This document shows positions 21,375 to 33,700 of a stretch of 64,000 nucleotides of DNA, piece by piece. The notes beneath the pieces were generated by a model that saw only the letters and a program-made list of their open reading frames with translations, ran no database searches and had not been told where the DNA came from. Numbering within the stretch: the first letter of the stretch is position 1; the number at the start of each line of letters is the position of its first letter. The stretch lies in contig JASANG010002365.1 of assembly GCA_030248215.1 (NCBI GenBank), positions 1 to 64,000 on the forward strand. The letters run 5' to 3'. The DNA comes from Enoplolaimus lenunculus (Eukaryota; Nematoda; Enoplea; Enoplida; Thoracostomopsidae). Made by a program: the position numbers and the translations under genes.

Positions 21375-21834
21375 TGCGTGCTCCACAATATCGCGTGTAC
21401 ACCGTGTGGAAAAATGCATCGGCTATTGACGTTTTAGCCTATTGCTAGGTTTTTCAAAATTGTCAAACAACAACTACTTTTATTTTAGAAATTACAAGTA
21501 GTCGTCTTTGAAAAATTATTTGAACTAAGCTCGCATTTCAAAATAAAACTAATAGCAAAAATCGTAAAAATCAGTTGCTACGAAATTCTGTGAGCAGCAA
21601 ACGACAGCTACTAGTGTTTTTGAAAATCGTCAATAACGGCTGCTAAATTTGTTAAAATTGCAATCTATGATTAGTAATATTCGATTTTTTTGGATGCTGT
21701 ACTTGGTTTTTTAAAAATTTAAAACTTTAAAATTTAAGGACATGCGAACTTGCTGTTTTTAAGTTAGCGTAAGTCGTCGACAATTGCTGATGCATTTTTC
21801 CACACGGTGTACACGAGATATTGTGGAGCACGCA
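21375..21834. mobile_element. Family J long-TIR element, TTA target duplication
   Basis: Terminal inverted repeats of about 46 bp (TGCGTGCTCCACAATATCGC at left, mirrored at right), flanked by TTA at 21372-21374 and 21835-21837. A TTA duplication suggests a PIF/Harbinger-type origin. No transposase. Confidence 0.75.
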
Positions 21835-21891
21835 TTAGCTTCACATTATTCAATATCTACAATTTGGAATTTACTATCGAATTATTTGCCA

Positions 21892-22106
21892 ATGTTACTT
21901 TAAGGGGCATAACAGTAGATTAAGCGTATTCCTAAGCCTTAGCCTAAGTGTTTGCAAAAATGTGTTCCTAAGCCTAATCCTATGCGTTGCAAAAATGTGT
22001 TCCTAAGCTTAAGTCTAAACCTAAACCTAAGCAACAAAATGTAATCTAGAATCTAAACCTACTTTTTATGGATCTACCAGAAGTTTGGACGCCATTTAAA
22101 GTAACA
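21892..22106. mobile_element. Family D MITE
   Basis: Ends TGTTACTTTAAGGGGCA and GCCATTTAAAGTAACA, with internal CCTAAGC hexamers and the core GTAATCTAGAATCTAAAC. Confidence 0.8.
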
Positions 22107-23044
22107 TGGGCCGAATTATTAATAGCAAAGTGTAATTTGTATACTAAACCTGATGAATATTACATATTTTGCTATGAAGTAAATCAACGATGTTGCAACA
22201 TTTGAAACGCTACTTGTTTTGATTTTCTCATTAGGTCATTTTTATTCGTCCTTATCGGAACTTATAAATTTTGACTTTCATGTACTTTTCCTTGTATCAA
22301 AATTCAAAACATGTAAACAAATACTGGAACCAGGGTACAACCGGAGGTGTGCCTCCGGCTCCGGCAGACCATCGGCCTCCAGCTCCGGCTCCGGTAGAAT
22401 TTTTGCCGGAGGTTCCGGCAATTTCTGTAGAAAAATTTTGCATAATTTTGCAAAATTTATCTGTTCAGCGCGTATCGTTTTACTTTTATCACAATTTTCA
22501 GGAAAGAATTTCCGAAATTTCGCCATGAAATTAGCGTAAAACCAGACAACTTAACAACATATTGCAGACATTAGCTAAAATTTACTAATTAACCATTATT
22601 TTGACTACCTAATTTCGCGTCACCTCCGGCTTCGGCAAGTTTCGTAAGCGCAGAACGCTGGCCCGTAGCCGTTGTTTTACGTTATTCTGACTAAAATATA
22701 TTCTGTATGAAAAAAGACTATGACTATATTAATATATCCTGATCTCTAATTTGTATATCTATGTTTCTCTTCAGATATACATATAAGCACTGAAATGCTG
22801 AAACACTGCCCAAAATACGTATGTAAGCGTTGCTTTACATTGTAAGCTTTACTTTTAAAGGTCGCACTCGTTCGAGAGCCCACGGACAGCGAGGAACATA
22901 ACTTTGCCACAGCATGAAACAACGTTTTATGCTGGTAGACGGCATGGTACAGGTTAGAGTAAATTTTAGGAAATACAAGGCTTTGTAGTCTTAAAGCATG
23001 ATGCGGATGAATGTTTCGGTAGTTTCGTCCAGGAAACGCATTCC

Positions 23045-23517
23045 GCCATATAATTCAACATTACTGTTTGGAATTTGTAAATTTTGTAATTTATAGTTTC
23101 GTCATTGAACATTTTGCAACCTCTACTAAATTTCCTGCCAAATTTGAATATATACTACTGTAGTCCTGAAACCTTTTTGGAAATGGTCTGGCAAAGGCGA
23201 GTCCGCCATATAATTCAACATTACTGTTTGGAATTTGTAAATTTGGCAATTTATAGTTTCGTCATTGAACATTTTGCAACCTCTACTAAATTTCCTGCCA
23301 AATTTGAATATATACTACTGTAGTGCTGAAACCTTTTTGGAAATGGTCTGGCAAAGGCGAGTCCGCCATATAATTCAACATTACTGTTTGGAATTTGTAA
23401 ATTTGGCAATTTATAGTTTCGTCATTGAACATTTTGCAACCTCTACTAAATTTCCTGCCAAATTTGGATATATACTACTGTACAATGAAACCTTTTTGGA
23501 AATGGTCTGGCAAAGCG
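23045..23517. repeat. 160-bp tandem repeat, about 3 copies
   Basis: The unit begins TCCGCCATATAATTCAAC and includes AACATTTTGCAACCTC and GGAAATGGTCTGGCAAAG. Start points are about 23045, 23204 and 23364. Copies are nearly identical, so the array is recent. The ATG frames across it are by-products. Confidence 0.9.
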
Positions 23518-24023
23518 AGAAATTCTCCGTGATACCCTAGCTTTATTTCTTTAATTGCATTTTTGACAAATTGTCTAGTAGACGTAATTTGGCATTACAA
23601 GTTGTAGGTCGACGAGTTGTCGGGCGACGAATTGTCATGATTATATAGGAAATGCGGTCGAGTTTATTAACAATTTTCAATAGTTACCTTCCTTACCTAG
23701 TATATATTTTTAGCTTTATATATAAGTGTATAGTCTTAGGTACGTATATGTCATATAATGTGAGTCTGTCTTGTCATTTCACACATAGGCTTTTAGAAGA
23801 AATCATTTATAATTTATGTACAAAATACAAATCCTGTATCAGGCCAATGTTACCTTTAGTAGCAATCAGTACGCTAAGCGTATTCCTAAACCTAAGCCAG
23901 AGCAAAAAACAGCCTAAATGTCGTGTATAACACTACACTTCTAAAAGTAGCATAGACCGTAAAATATATTAAACCGATTAATACAAAATTTAACACTGGC
24001 TTTTGAAGCTTCAAATGTTGTCA

Positions 24024-24275
24024 CACTGTAAATTCCAATGAGTTGATTAATCAATTCAGCTAGCGAGTTGGTTATTTCTGAATTAATATCAGTAAACATT
24101 AACTCACTCTGAGTTGAGATGATTCTCACTCCGAGTTGAGTTGACTCTGAGTGAGTTGATCAATTAAGTCACAATGAATTGAATCAACTCAAATTTCTGA
24201 GTTCTGAATGTCCTAACTCAGACTGAGTGATTCAACTCATTCTGAGTTAAAATCAACTCACTGAAATTTACAGTG
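24024..24275. mobile_element. Family A MITE just past the IDE stop
   Basis: Ends CACTGTAAATTCC and GAAATTTACAGTG. It ends 26 bp downstream of the insulin-degrading enzyme stop codon, so it probably lies in that gene's 3' UTR. Confidence 0.85.
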
Positions 24276-24301
24276 CAGATCTTGCATACTCAAAAATTAC
24301 A

Positions 24302-24424
24302 TCAAGCTTTCGTGCAATTCCTTGGACACGAAGATATAAAATCAGACAGTTGTTTGTACGGAGGAATAATATTATAAAGCCGTTGAGAGAGACGAAATTC
24401 AAAACGGTCATCTACGCATTTGAC
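24302..24424 (-). CDS. IDE: IDE found exon 22, terminal
   Basis: Acceptor CTTATTTTTCAG, phase 0. Encodes 40 residues including FEFRLSQRLYNIIPPYKQL, then TGA. The match to the vertebrate tail (MTEFKRGLPLFPLVKP) is weak, but phase, splice signal and position fit. Confidence 0.7.
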   Translation of the reverse strand, partial: VKCVDDRFEFRLSQRLYNIIPPYKQLSDFISSCPRNCTKA

Positions 24425-27400
24425 CTGAAAAATAAGCCAATTGAACAATCGTAGCCAGAATTCTGGTTTGACCAGGTCTCAGTTAATTACTTACCTAGAA
24501 ATGGTTTCGTTTTTAATATATATATTGGTCTACAATTTAGTTATTACCGAAATTTTAAATTTGTCAAATCATTGACGAATAGCATAGAAGTTTACACAAA
24601 TTTAGGTCCATGTATAGCACAGGGCCTGATCGTTCTCCGGAGGTGCTATAATACAGCCAATTTAAGCTCTAGACTAATTTTTTTCGCTTAGGTTTAGGCT
24701 TAGGCTTAGGAATATGCTTATACTACTGTTCCGGCCCTGTTCTATACATGGGTCCAAATTGAAATCTTACAAGTACTTGCAGTTTTACGATGTCAATATT
24801 TGTTGCAGGTGCAATTTTTTTAACCAGGACAAAATGTAACTATGCCGGCCATAAGCTATCAACTCAGATAAGACTTAATTAGGGTTCAAACTTTTCTAAT
24901 CATTCACTGCTATAAGTCGGCCGTCTGAGACCAACTTTAGGTGTGTTTTGCTTATTCTGTTACTTATGTTATGTGTATTTCACTAGCAATTAATACATGC
25001 CAGCGTAGTTCGGTGCTTAATACGAGCTTTTCTGTCAAAAAGTAAAATATTATTTAACAAAACTGTCAAAATAACTAAAAGAACGCAAAGCAACCTCTGA
25101 TCTAAAATACGCCTTTTCGGATATTGAATTAAATTTCAAATTATAGCCCCTACTTTCGATTTGTTATATTTTCTTGTGACTCGTGTAAAGATCAGGGGCG
25201 GAACGTTTTTCTAGAGGGACTGCAATAGAGTAAGCTTAAGCTTTAGAGTAATTTTTTGCTTGGCTTAGACTTAGGCTTAGACTTAGGAATATGCTCGTTC
25301 TTACGCTTAGGCTTAGGCATAGGCTAAGGCTAAGGCTTACGAATATACTCATAATACTGTTCCGCCCCAATCCTTTACACCAGCCAGCATACCTAAGAAA
25401 TTCAGCAACTTCTACTGAAGCTTTAATTGACTAAACCTGCGTAAACAAGCCTAAGCGAAAAAAATAGTCTAAAGTTTAAGCTTACTCTATTGCAGTGATA
25501 CAGAAATACGTTCCGCCCCTGATCTTTACATGGACCTGTTTACCTTAGTATCTAAGAGTTGACCGGTTTTGCAAATTTGTTTGGCACTAAACCCAATATT
25601 ATTTCGCGCATTGCTTCCGATAACCCAAACGTGGATTCGGCTCCTTTGTGAATTCTTTGGTAAAATATACTCCTACAAAACTAAAGTTTGACTGAGCGAA
25701 TATCAAGAGTGAACATTGAACAAAATGTAGCTACTACATTCTGTGTAGAAAAGAATTTATCCAGCACGCGTTGTGTTATCGCGTTCAAATTAACGATTAC
25801 CTGAAACACGTAGCGATACCAAATATTCTAATTTTTTGACGGTTTTATGCTTTTTTTGACCAATGTTACTTTAATGGGCGTAACAGTAGATTAAGCCTAA
25901 GCCTAAGCCTAAGCGTTGCCAAAATGTGTTTCTAAGCCTAAGCCTAAGCCTAAGCGTTGCAAAAATGTGTTCCTAAGCCTAAGCCTAAGCAAAAAAATGT
26001 AATCTAGAATCTAAACTTACTGTTTTATGGACCCACCAGAAACCTGGACGCCCCTTAAAGTAACAACGGCCCTGTTTTTGATGCATTAATACAAAATTAC
26101 ACGTTCGAACAACATAACATTTGCGGCCAATGTTGTTGCTGTAACACTGTACTTAGCATATTGCTAAATCCACTCCTTATGTCTCCACATTAGGACAAGT
26201 CTAAAAATCGGCAAAAGACTGCCTAATCCTAAGCATAAGCAAAAATAACTAAAGCACTATAGCCTGCGCTATTGCAGCTTAGCGGAAAAACAAGACCTCA
26301 GAAAAAATAATATGAACCACAGATGAGACAATAAAATATACTTACATCATAATAATCTATTACGTTTTGTTTCGTTATCTTCTGCAAATCTTTCTTTTCT
26401 TGGTTTCCTGAAACAAGTGTTGTGAAATGAGAATTAAAACAATAGTTTTTTAGATTGCTTATGAATAAATAAATAAATCAATCAATAAATAAATAAATAA
26501 ATATATATTTGTTTGTTTGTTTATTTTTTTATTTATTTGTTTATTTATTTATTTATTTGTTTATTTATTTATTCATTTATTTATTTATTTATTTATTTAT
26601 TTATTCATTTATTTATTTATTTATTGATTTATTTATTTATTTCCTCTGACTAGTAACTATTTGTCTCTTTATCGACAAAAGTTTCATGATTACTAGAAAT
26701 CTTGAACACCGTCAATTTGTTACAAAATGACTAATTTTTTCAAACTTAAAAAACTTGAAGTCAAAAAATTCCTCAGCTGCGATCAGAAAACAATTAGCGA
26801 CTTTTTACTTCGATCAAACTTATAATCTCGAGACGATATTTCGCTCCAGTACAACGCAGTTTGAAATGCCATTTGTTTTGGTTCTTCGAATCGTTTCGTT
26901 GAATACGCGGTACGTTTCTGTTTAAATTCTTTGTCGGTCAAATCTGCCAATGTTTGCTAAAACCGAAACTTACGGCATAATCTCAAGCCTCAGTGTTCGA
27001 TTAAGTTTCACTAAAAGTCGAATTCAACTTTAGTTAAACTATAATTTCAGTTTTAGTTTTTAGAAAGTAAGAATAGACAACGTTAGTACGTGCAAAAAAA
27101 TAAAGCAAAGCCAAAAAAATGGCAGAATTTTTCAATGTAACAAAATGTTGCCACCTATAATTTCATACACTTACCACTGGCGGAGGGGAACGGTTGGTTA
27201 TCAAACCCTTGCCCCCCCCCCCCTCAACTGCGACCAAAACAAAAATTGTGCATCATTAAGGGTTGCGTTATACTTTTCTGACGTCCGGCGCTGTCCGTCA
27301 CCCGTACGGCGCCATCCGTCACCTCTCAGTAACCGGCATGTCCGTCACGGATGACGGACAGCGCCGGACGTCAAGTATAGCGCAACACCTAAGTATTAGC

Positions 27401-30400
27401 ACTAAAATTGCATTTGGCTTCTTTCTTACTCGTTAACTGTTACACTGCTATACATCGTCCCAACCCCGCCGACAAAAATTTCTGGATCCGTCAACTGGCA
27501 CTTACTCTAAAATCAGTCAAAAATTGTTCAATTTTCTCTTCAACATATTCCGGCGTAGAATCTGATTGGATAATCACCAAAAATCCAGTAACACCTTCCA
27601 TTACAATACTGCTCGCGCTGACAATATAGCCTAAAACAATGCAGTACTCATCTGTTATTCGGTTACGGATTGTTATTTATTTTTTAATTCAACCAATGAT
27701 AGTTGGACGCAACACCCAACGTTCTTCTACATTCTTTCTGTTGGGCAGGACAATTGACTTACTTCAAAGCGTTTTTATTGATTACCATATCCGTTAATGT
27801 TTTTTCTAGATATAATAAATTATATGCGAGTTGTCTGAGTGTCTGTCACACAGGCTGCAAGTACTGCTTCAAAAATGCTTCCAGAGATTTTGGGGCTGAA
27901 ACTTTTGATGAATATCTGCAAAGAATTTCATGTATCAAAAGCCTTGCAAATCGAATTAATTCAAGATCATTGGCATAACTGAATACACACAGTTTTGGAT
28001 TGATTATTATTGCAATCGTTTGAAAATTATTTACATAATTTCATGTCAACATTGAGAACGAAAATTTTTTATTTCTTTGCAAATATTTGCAGTTGCAAGT
28101 TTTTCGTGCAAGTTACAGCTCTTATCGGAATATCGTCGGGTGTTGATTGTAATGTAGTAAATCGATATATATTTGTCGCGTATTGGCGTACCACAAGCAG
28201 CTTAAATTAAAATATTATTTCCCACTCCCTAAAAGCTTCAACTAACTTGATTTAAGCTTAAGCTAATCCATTAGTATTAAACTAACTTTCTAGAATAACT
28301 AAACTAACGAGTAGGTTTATGCTTAAGCTAATTTAAAATCTTACGCATTTTTAGTTTAAGCTAAAGTTAGTGAATTTTTTGAAACGCATAATTTCAGGGC
28401 TGCGCTTGTTACTTTAAACCAAAAATAAATTTACTTAAACTCGCGTTAAACTTAAAAATTTGCTAGTTTAAGTAAAACTTAAAATTCTAGTTTAGTTAAT
28501 CCGTCCAGCCATTTGAGTTTTACTTTAAACCAGAATACAAGTTCAGTTAAGCTATAATTTAAGTTTAAGCTTTTAGAGAGTATTGGTTTAAAATTTAACT
28601 CCAAGACTATCTTAAGTGTTGATTTTTTGAAACGTTTCACAAATGCAGTCATATTGTTCAACTTTACCGAGTTGTTGTTTGGTTCTCAATTCGTTAAATA
28701 TTGGTTCAGCAACGATGCTTTCCAATAGACCAACTGTCAATCGTGATTGCACAGATGTTGTATTTCCTTGATAATATACCATAACTGCAGAATCGAGATC
28801 AGTCGGATGTTGTTTGTAGTGCAAATAGTTGCTTCCTAGCAAAAAAATTGCAATTTTAATTGCATTAATTACATTAATCTAACGTATAATTATGTTAATA
28901 ACAGGTCACATGTTTAAAAAATAAATTACTTTGAACATAATTCATTTTTTTGTAAACGCTAACTACACTGTAAATTGCGGTGAGTTGATTTTAACTCCGA
29001 GCGAGTTGAATCACTCAGCCTGAGTTAGGACTATCAAAACTCTTAATTCTGAGTTAATATTCAACTCATTCTGATTAAAATTAAAAAAACTCCCTCGGAA
29101 TCAACTCAACTCAGAGTGATAATTAACTCAACTCAGGGTGAGTTAAAGTTTACTGTTATTATCTCAGAAAAAAACTGACTTTCCGTCCGAGTTGAATAAT
29201 TAACTCATTAGAATATACAGTGTACAGTAAATATCGGCACTTAATGACGGATATTTACTATAAATCAGTGAAAGCGAACATTGATAAATTCCAGTGAATT
29301 GATTTTAATTCAAAATCAGCTGAATCACTGAGTCTGAATTTAGGTCTTTCACAACTAAGCATACTGAATTCATTGAACTTATGCTTAGGCAATTAATTAA
29401 CGCACACGGAATTGAATTAGCTCACAGCAAAGTTGATGTATCCTGTTATTAACTAAAACATAACAATAACCACAAATGACTATTTTAATTTATTCGTTGT
29501 CTGTGTTGATTAATCAACTCACTGGAACCTACAGTAAACTGTTTGCAGTTTCAAATTTGGAATGTAATTTATTCTGACTAAAATTCAATTTAGAAACTAG
29601 TAATTTCTAAAATACTGTATAAGATAAAGTCAACATTGTTTTAATTGCTGTTAAAATGATTTCTATGTTCAAATATTAGCTTCATAGAGAAAAAATGTAT
29701 TGTTATACAGTATGGCTTACACCGTGAATTAAACAATATAGTAAAGCAAATGACTTTACAGTTTGTCAATTACCAATCAATTACTATGGTAATTTGAAGT
29801 TGTAGCCAATGTAAAGGACAGGAGTGGAACAGTATTATAAGCATATTCCTAAGCCTAAGCCTAAGCCTAGGCCTAAGCGTGAGAATGAGCATATACCTAA
29901 GCCTAAGCTTAAACGTATATAAGCGTAACAATGACCATATTTCTAAGCCTAAGCCTAACCCTACGCGGAAGCGTAAGAATGAAGATATTCCTAAACTTAA
30001 GCCTAAGCCTGAGCCAAGCAAAACAACTAGTCTATAGCTTAAGTTTTCTATATTGCAGTTTCATAGGAAAACGTTCCGCCCCTGATCTTTACATTGGTCG
30101 AAGTGGTAAACCATTTTATTTCCATGGTATAAATATTTACCTGGTAACAGCTGAACCGTTCGACTTCGAACGCGTTGTGCAACATCAAACGGTACCGCTT
30201 GAGTTTGATTGTGAATAATATCTTCTACTGAATTGGCAATTTTTAAAATGTTCTAAAAATAAAATTTTTAAGTTAATTTTTTCCTAATTTATTACGTCAT
30301 GTCACTTTATTTACAATTTTACAAAAAGCCATTTTGTTGATTTCACAAACTTACAAGCGTCACTGAAACTTTTCGGCCCATGTAAATATCAGGGGCGGAA

Positions 30401-30716
30401 CGTTTTTCTGTGGGACTGCAATAGAGTAAGCTTAAGCTTTAGACTAATGGTTTTGCTTGGCTAAGGTTTACTCTTAGGCTTAGGTTAGGAATACGCTAAT
30501 TGTTACGTTTAGGCTTAGGCTTAAGCTTAGGAATTTCCTTATAATACTGTTCCGCCCGTGTTCTTTACATTGGCCAACTTTCTAAGGGGCCAATATTGTT
30601 CTAGATGAAGATGACTTGCCCCTCGCTTACATTTGGCTACCGGCTTAATCTAACTCGGCAGCATTTGGCAGCGTACAGTGAGTAACAGTAAGCCTTTTAT
30701 TTATATATTAAAACAC

Positions 30717-30777
<61 letters not shown>

Positions 30778-33700
30778 ATACTCGACATAAACAAATTTAT
30801 CAGAAAAATTAACACAGTGAGTAAAAGGGCCACTGTTACTTTTAGGGGCGTAAAAGTAGATTAAGCGTATTCCTAAGCGCAAGCCTACGCCTAAGCGTTG
30901 CGAAAATGTGTTCTTAAGCCTACGTTTAAGCCTAAGCCTAAGCAAAAAAAGTAATCTAGAATCTAAACCTACTCTTTTATAGACACACCAGAAACCTGGA
31001 CGCCCCTTAAAGTAACATGAGCCATTAAAAGTATACCTCTCGTTTAACATTCCCTGAACCAAAAATATCAATATGCAATTGAGACAGAAACAGTGGCACA
31101 TAATTGAGGATTCGGTCAAGTGAAATTTCTGAAACATTTAAAAAAATATTGAAACATTGAACTCACCGCCGTTCTGCAACTAATTACAATTAGTCGTCAA
31201 ACTTTGCGCAATATGCAAATGTTAGCGAATGCATAAATAGATTTATGCACATTTTTTAACGTCTAAGTGCTACGAAACTATTGTTAACTGCTGGAAACTT
31301 GTCCAAAATACGTATGTGCGGCATCCCAGGTTTAATTATTTAGATAATGTAGCATTTAATAACGAAATTCATACAAAATTGAATGATTACAGCCGTATGC
31401 AAGTTTTACAGCATAACATTTGCTATTTGCCAAATTTGTCTACATCTGTGGTGTGTATACAGTGTACAAACCCATAAATACCTTGTAATAACTCAGTGTT
31501 TGCGCCATGCCCAAAACCTGCCGAATGCGCAACAATCTGCATGCAAAGTTTCTTTTCATTGAACAATAACGTTTGTGATTTAAGAAAATATCGTAAACAA
31601 AGTAATGCTATAAAGTTGCCCAAAATACGTATTTGGCAACATTTCAGCTTTAATGATATAGATAAGTAATTTATAGTTACTGTGAGTTTCAGCCAAAGCG
31701 TCATCTACAGTCCATCCACCCGTTTGTAACAGTTCAGTCATAAATGTACTCGCTTGTTCTAAAGCTGATGCTACGGCAAAATTTTTCAAACCTCTAACAA
31801 AACGTTCCTGAAATAGGGTTATGTCTAAAATGTTCGCTTGCGAGACTTTGTTCTCAATGCCATGCTTAGTGGGTGTACGCCCGTAACCAGCTCAATTTGC
31901 TGGGGAAGCTAAAATATATTAAAGAGATGCATACAGTGGTTTTCGTTCACTTACGACCAAAGTTGAAAGTTTTCTAGGGGCGGCCAAAGTCATTCCCGGG
32001 GGCTAAGCACCGCTCTCAGGCTCTCAGTCCCCCCTTCCACTCAGGCAACGGGCATGAGTGGATCAGAACATGCCCTTCAAAGGACAATGTGCACTGTAAA
32101 TTCTAGTGAGTTGATTTTAACTCAAATGAGTTGAATCACTCAGTGTTGAGTTAAGACTATCAGAACTCACAATTGTGTGTTTATTCAACTCATTCTAACT
32201 TAATTCATCACCTCCCCAGAAGTCAACTCAACTCATCGTAAGAATTAACTCAACTCAAAGTAAGAATCAACTCAATTCAGAGTGAGTTAAAGTGTACTGT
32301 TATTAACGCAGAAATAACTAACTTTGTGTCAGAGTTAATTAATTAACTCATTGGAATTTACAGTGTGAGTGGATCCAAAAGTCAGTAAAACCCCAGCATA
32401 GACTTATTTTAAGATTTGTGTGGTTTTCTGGTCGACTAAAAACAATTACATAATACCGTTGTTTTGAATGTTTAAGAGCAAACGGGATACACCACAAGAC
32501 CATCGCGAGCTAAGCGAACCAGAAACCAGACGAAATTTATTTATCCAATTGAAAAGTTTAACGCAAAAATAAATTATATTTTTAAATTTTGAGACGTACA
32601 AAGCACAACAAAAGTTTGTTCAAAAGATTTAAATAAAAAACATTTAACTGTAAGCTTTTATTCATACTTGTACATTTTTCCGACCGCAAGCTTAAGACTT
32701 AAAAATCTAAGCCTAATCATAAAGCCTAAATAGAGCCAAAATCGCAAAAAATTTCAAAATTAACAACGGAAAATGTAATAAGTCTTTGTATCTATAACTT
32801 ACCTTCATGACTTCAAATCTGTCTTCAGTGGGGTTGAAATCCGTTAAGCGTCGTAAAAGTTGTTGCATAAGCAAGCCTAAAAATAATTTTTACTGGTCAA
32901 CTTGGTTGCAATACTTGCAGCCGGCGCAAACTTATTTAGCAGGGTGCAATCGGAATTTCAATTCCGATTAGAATTTCGATTCAAAACAAGTTTCGATTCC
33001 GATTCGGATTCCGATTGCACAATCATTCGAAATCAGAATTTCCACAGTTTAATTTTAGGCCTACTTGTTGTGATATGTTGTACAAACATGCTGGATCATT
33101 TATCGACTAAACTGTTTTCGACATGTTAACTTATCAATAACTGATTGTAGTTTAGCTTTACAGAGCTAAAAATTATTGCCAATTTGTTCGTGCGACGTCT
33201 TTGAGAATTGTTGCCAGCTATCAGACATTCTATATCAATATTATACTTAGTTAATACAAATTATCCGCATAGTCACAAATTTTGTAGTTCCGATTCCGAT
33301 TTCGATTCCGGTATCAATTTGGTGTGCCGATTCCGATTATGGTATAATCCTGTTCCGCTTTGCACCCTGCTATTTAGCACTGAACTGTTGTCACGCACCT
33401 AAAAATCTTCTTATAGAACAATATTTAAACAAAAGTTAAAAAATGCTACTTAAAACTATGAAATTTAATGTTAATTTTACATATATAAAATCAGCGGAAA
33501 CAGTGCCAAAAATACGTATGTGGGTCGTTCTGAACCTCACTCTTACTGTACGAACTGAGCATTTATGCTGTGTCTCATTTCAGGCTTGAACTGGGGTCAA
33601 GAAAAGAGTTGCATCATTGAATAAGTTTGACAAGATTATTTCTGTTAATCTTTAATAGTTGCAGTGAAAAATTAAGCTTAAAAAAAGTGTATGCACTCAA

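Larger units (their letters stand above)
21019..24301. other. Intergenic region between convergent genes
   Basis: Lies between the 3' ends of the glucose-6-phosphatase-like gene (+) and the insulin-degrading enzyme gene (-). It holds a family J MITE, a family D MITE, a CTCCGG-rich fragment (about 22331-22600), a 160-bp tandem array and a family A MITE. No gene seen. Confidence 0.5.

Noticed and set aside
23045-23517. CRISPR array
   Set aside because: Units are 160 bp, directly adjoining and without unique spacers, in a eukaryotic genome.
30697-31137. 146-aa minus frame as one protein
   Set aside because: It overlaps IDE found exon 15 in a different frame and runs through a family D MITE and a TA microsatellite.
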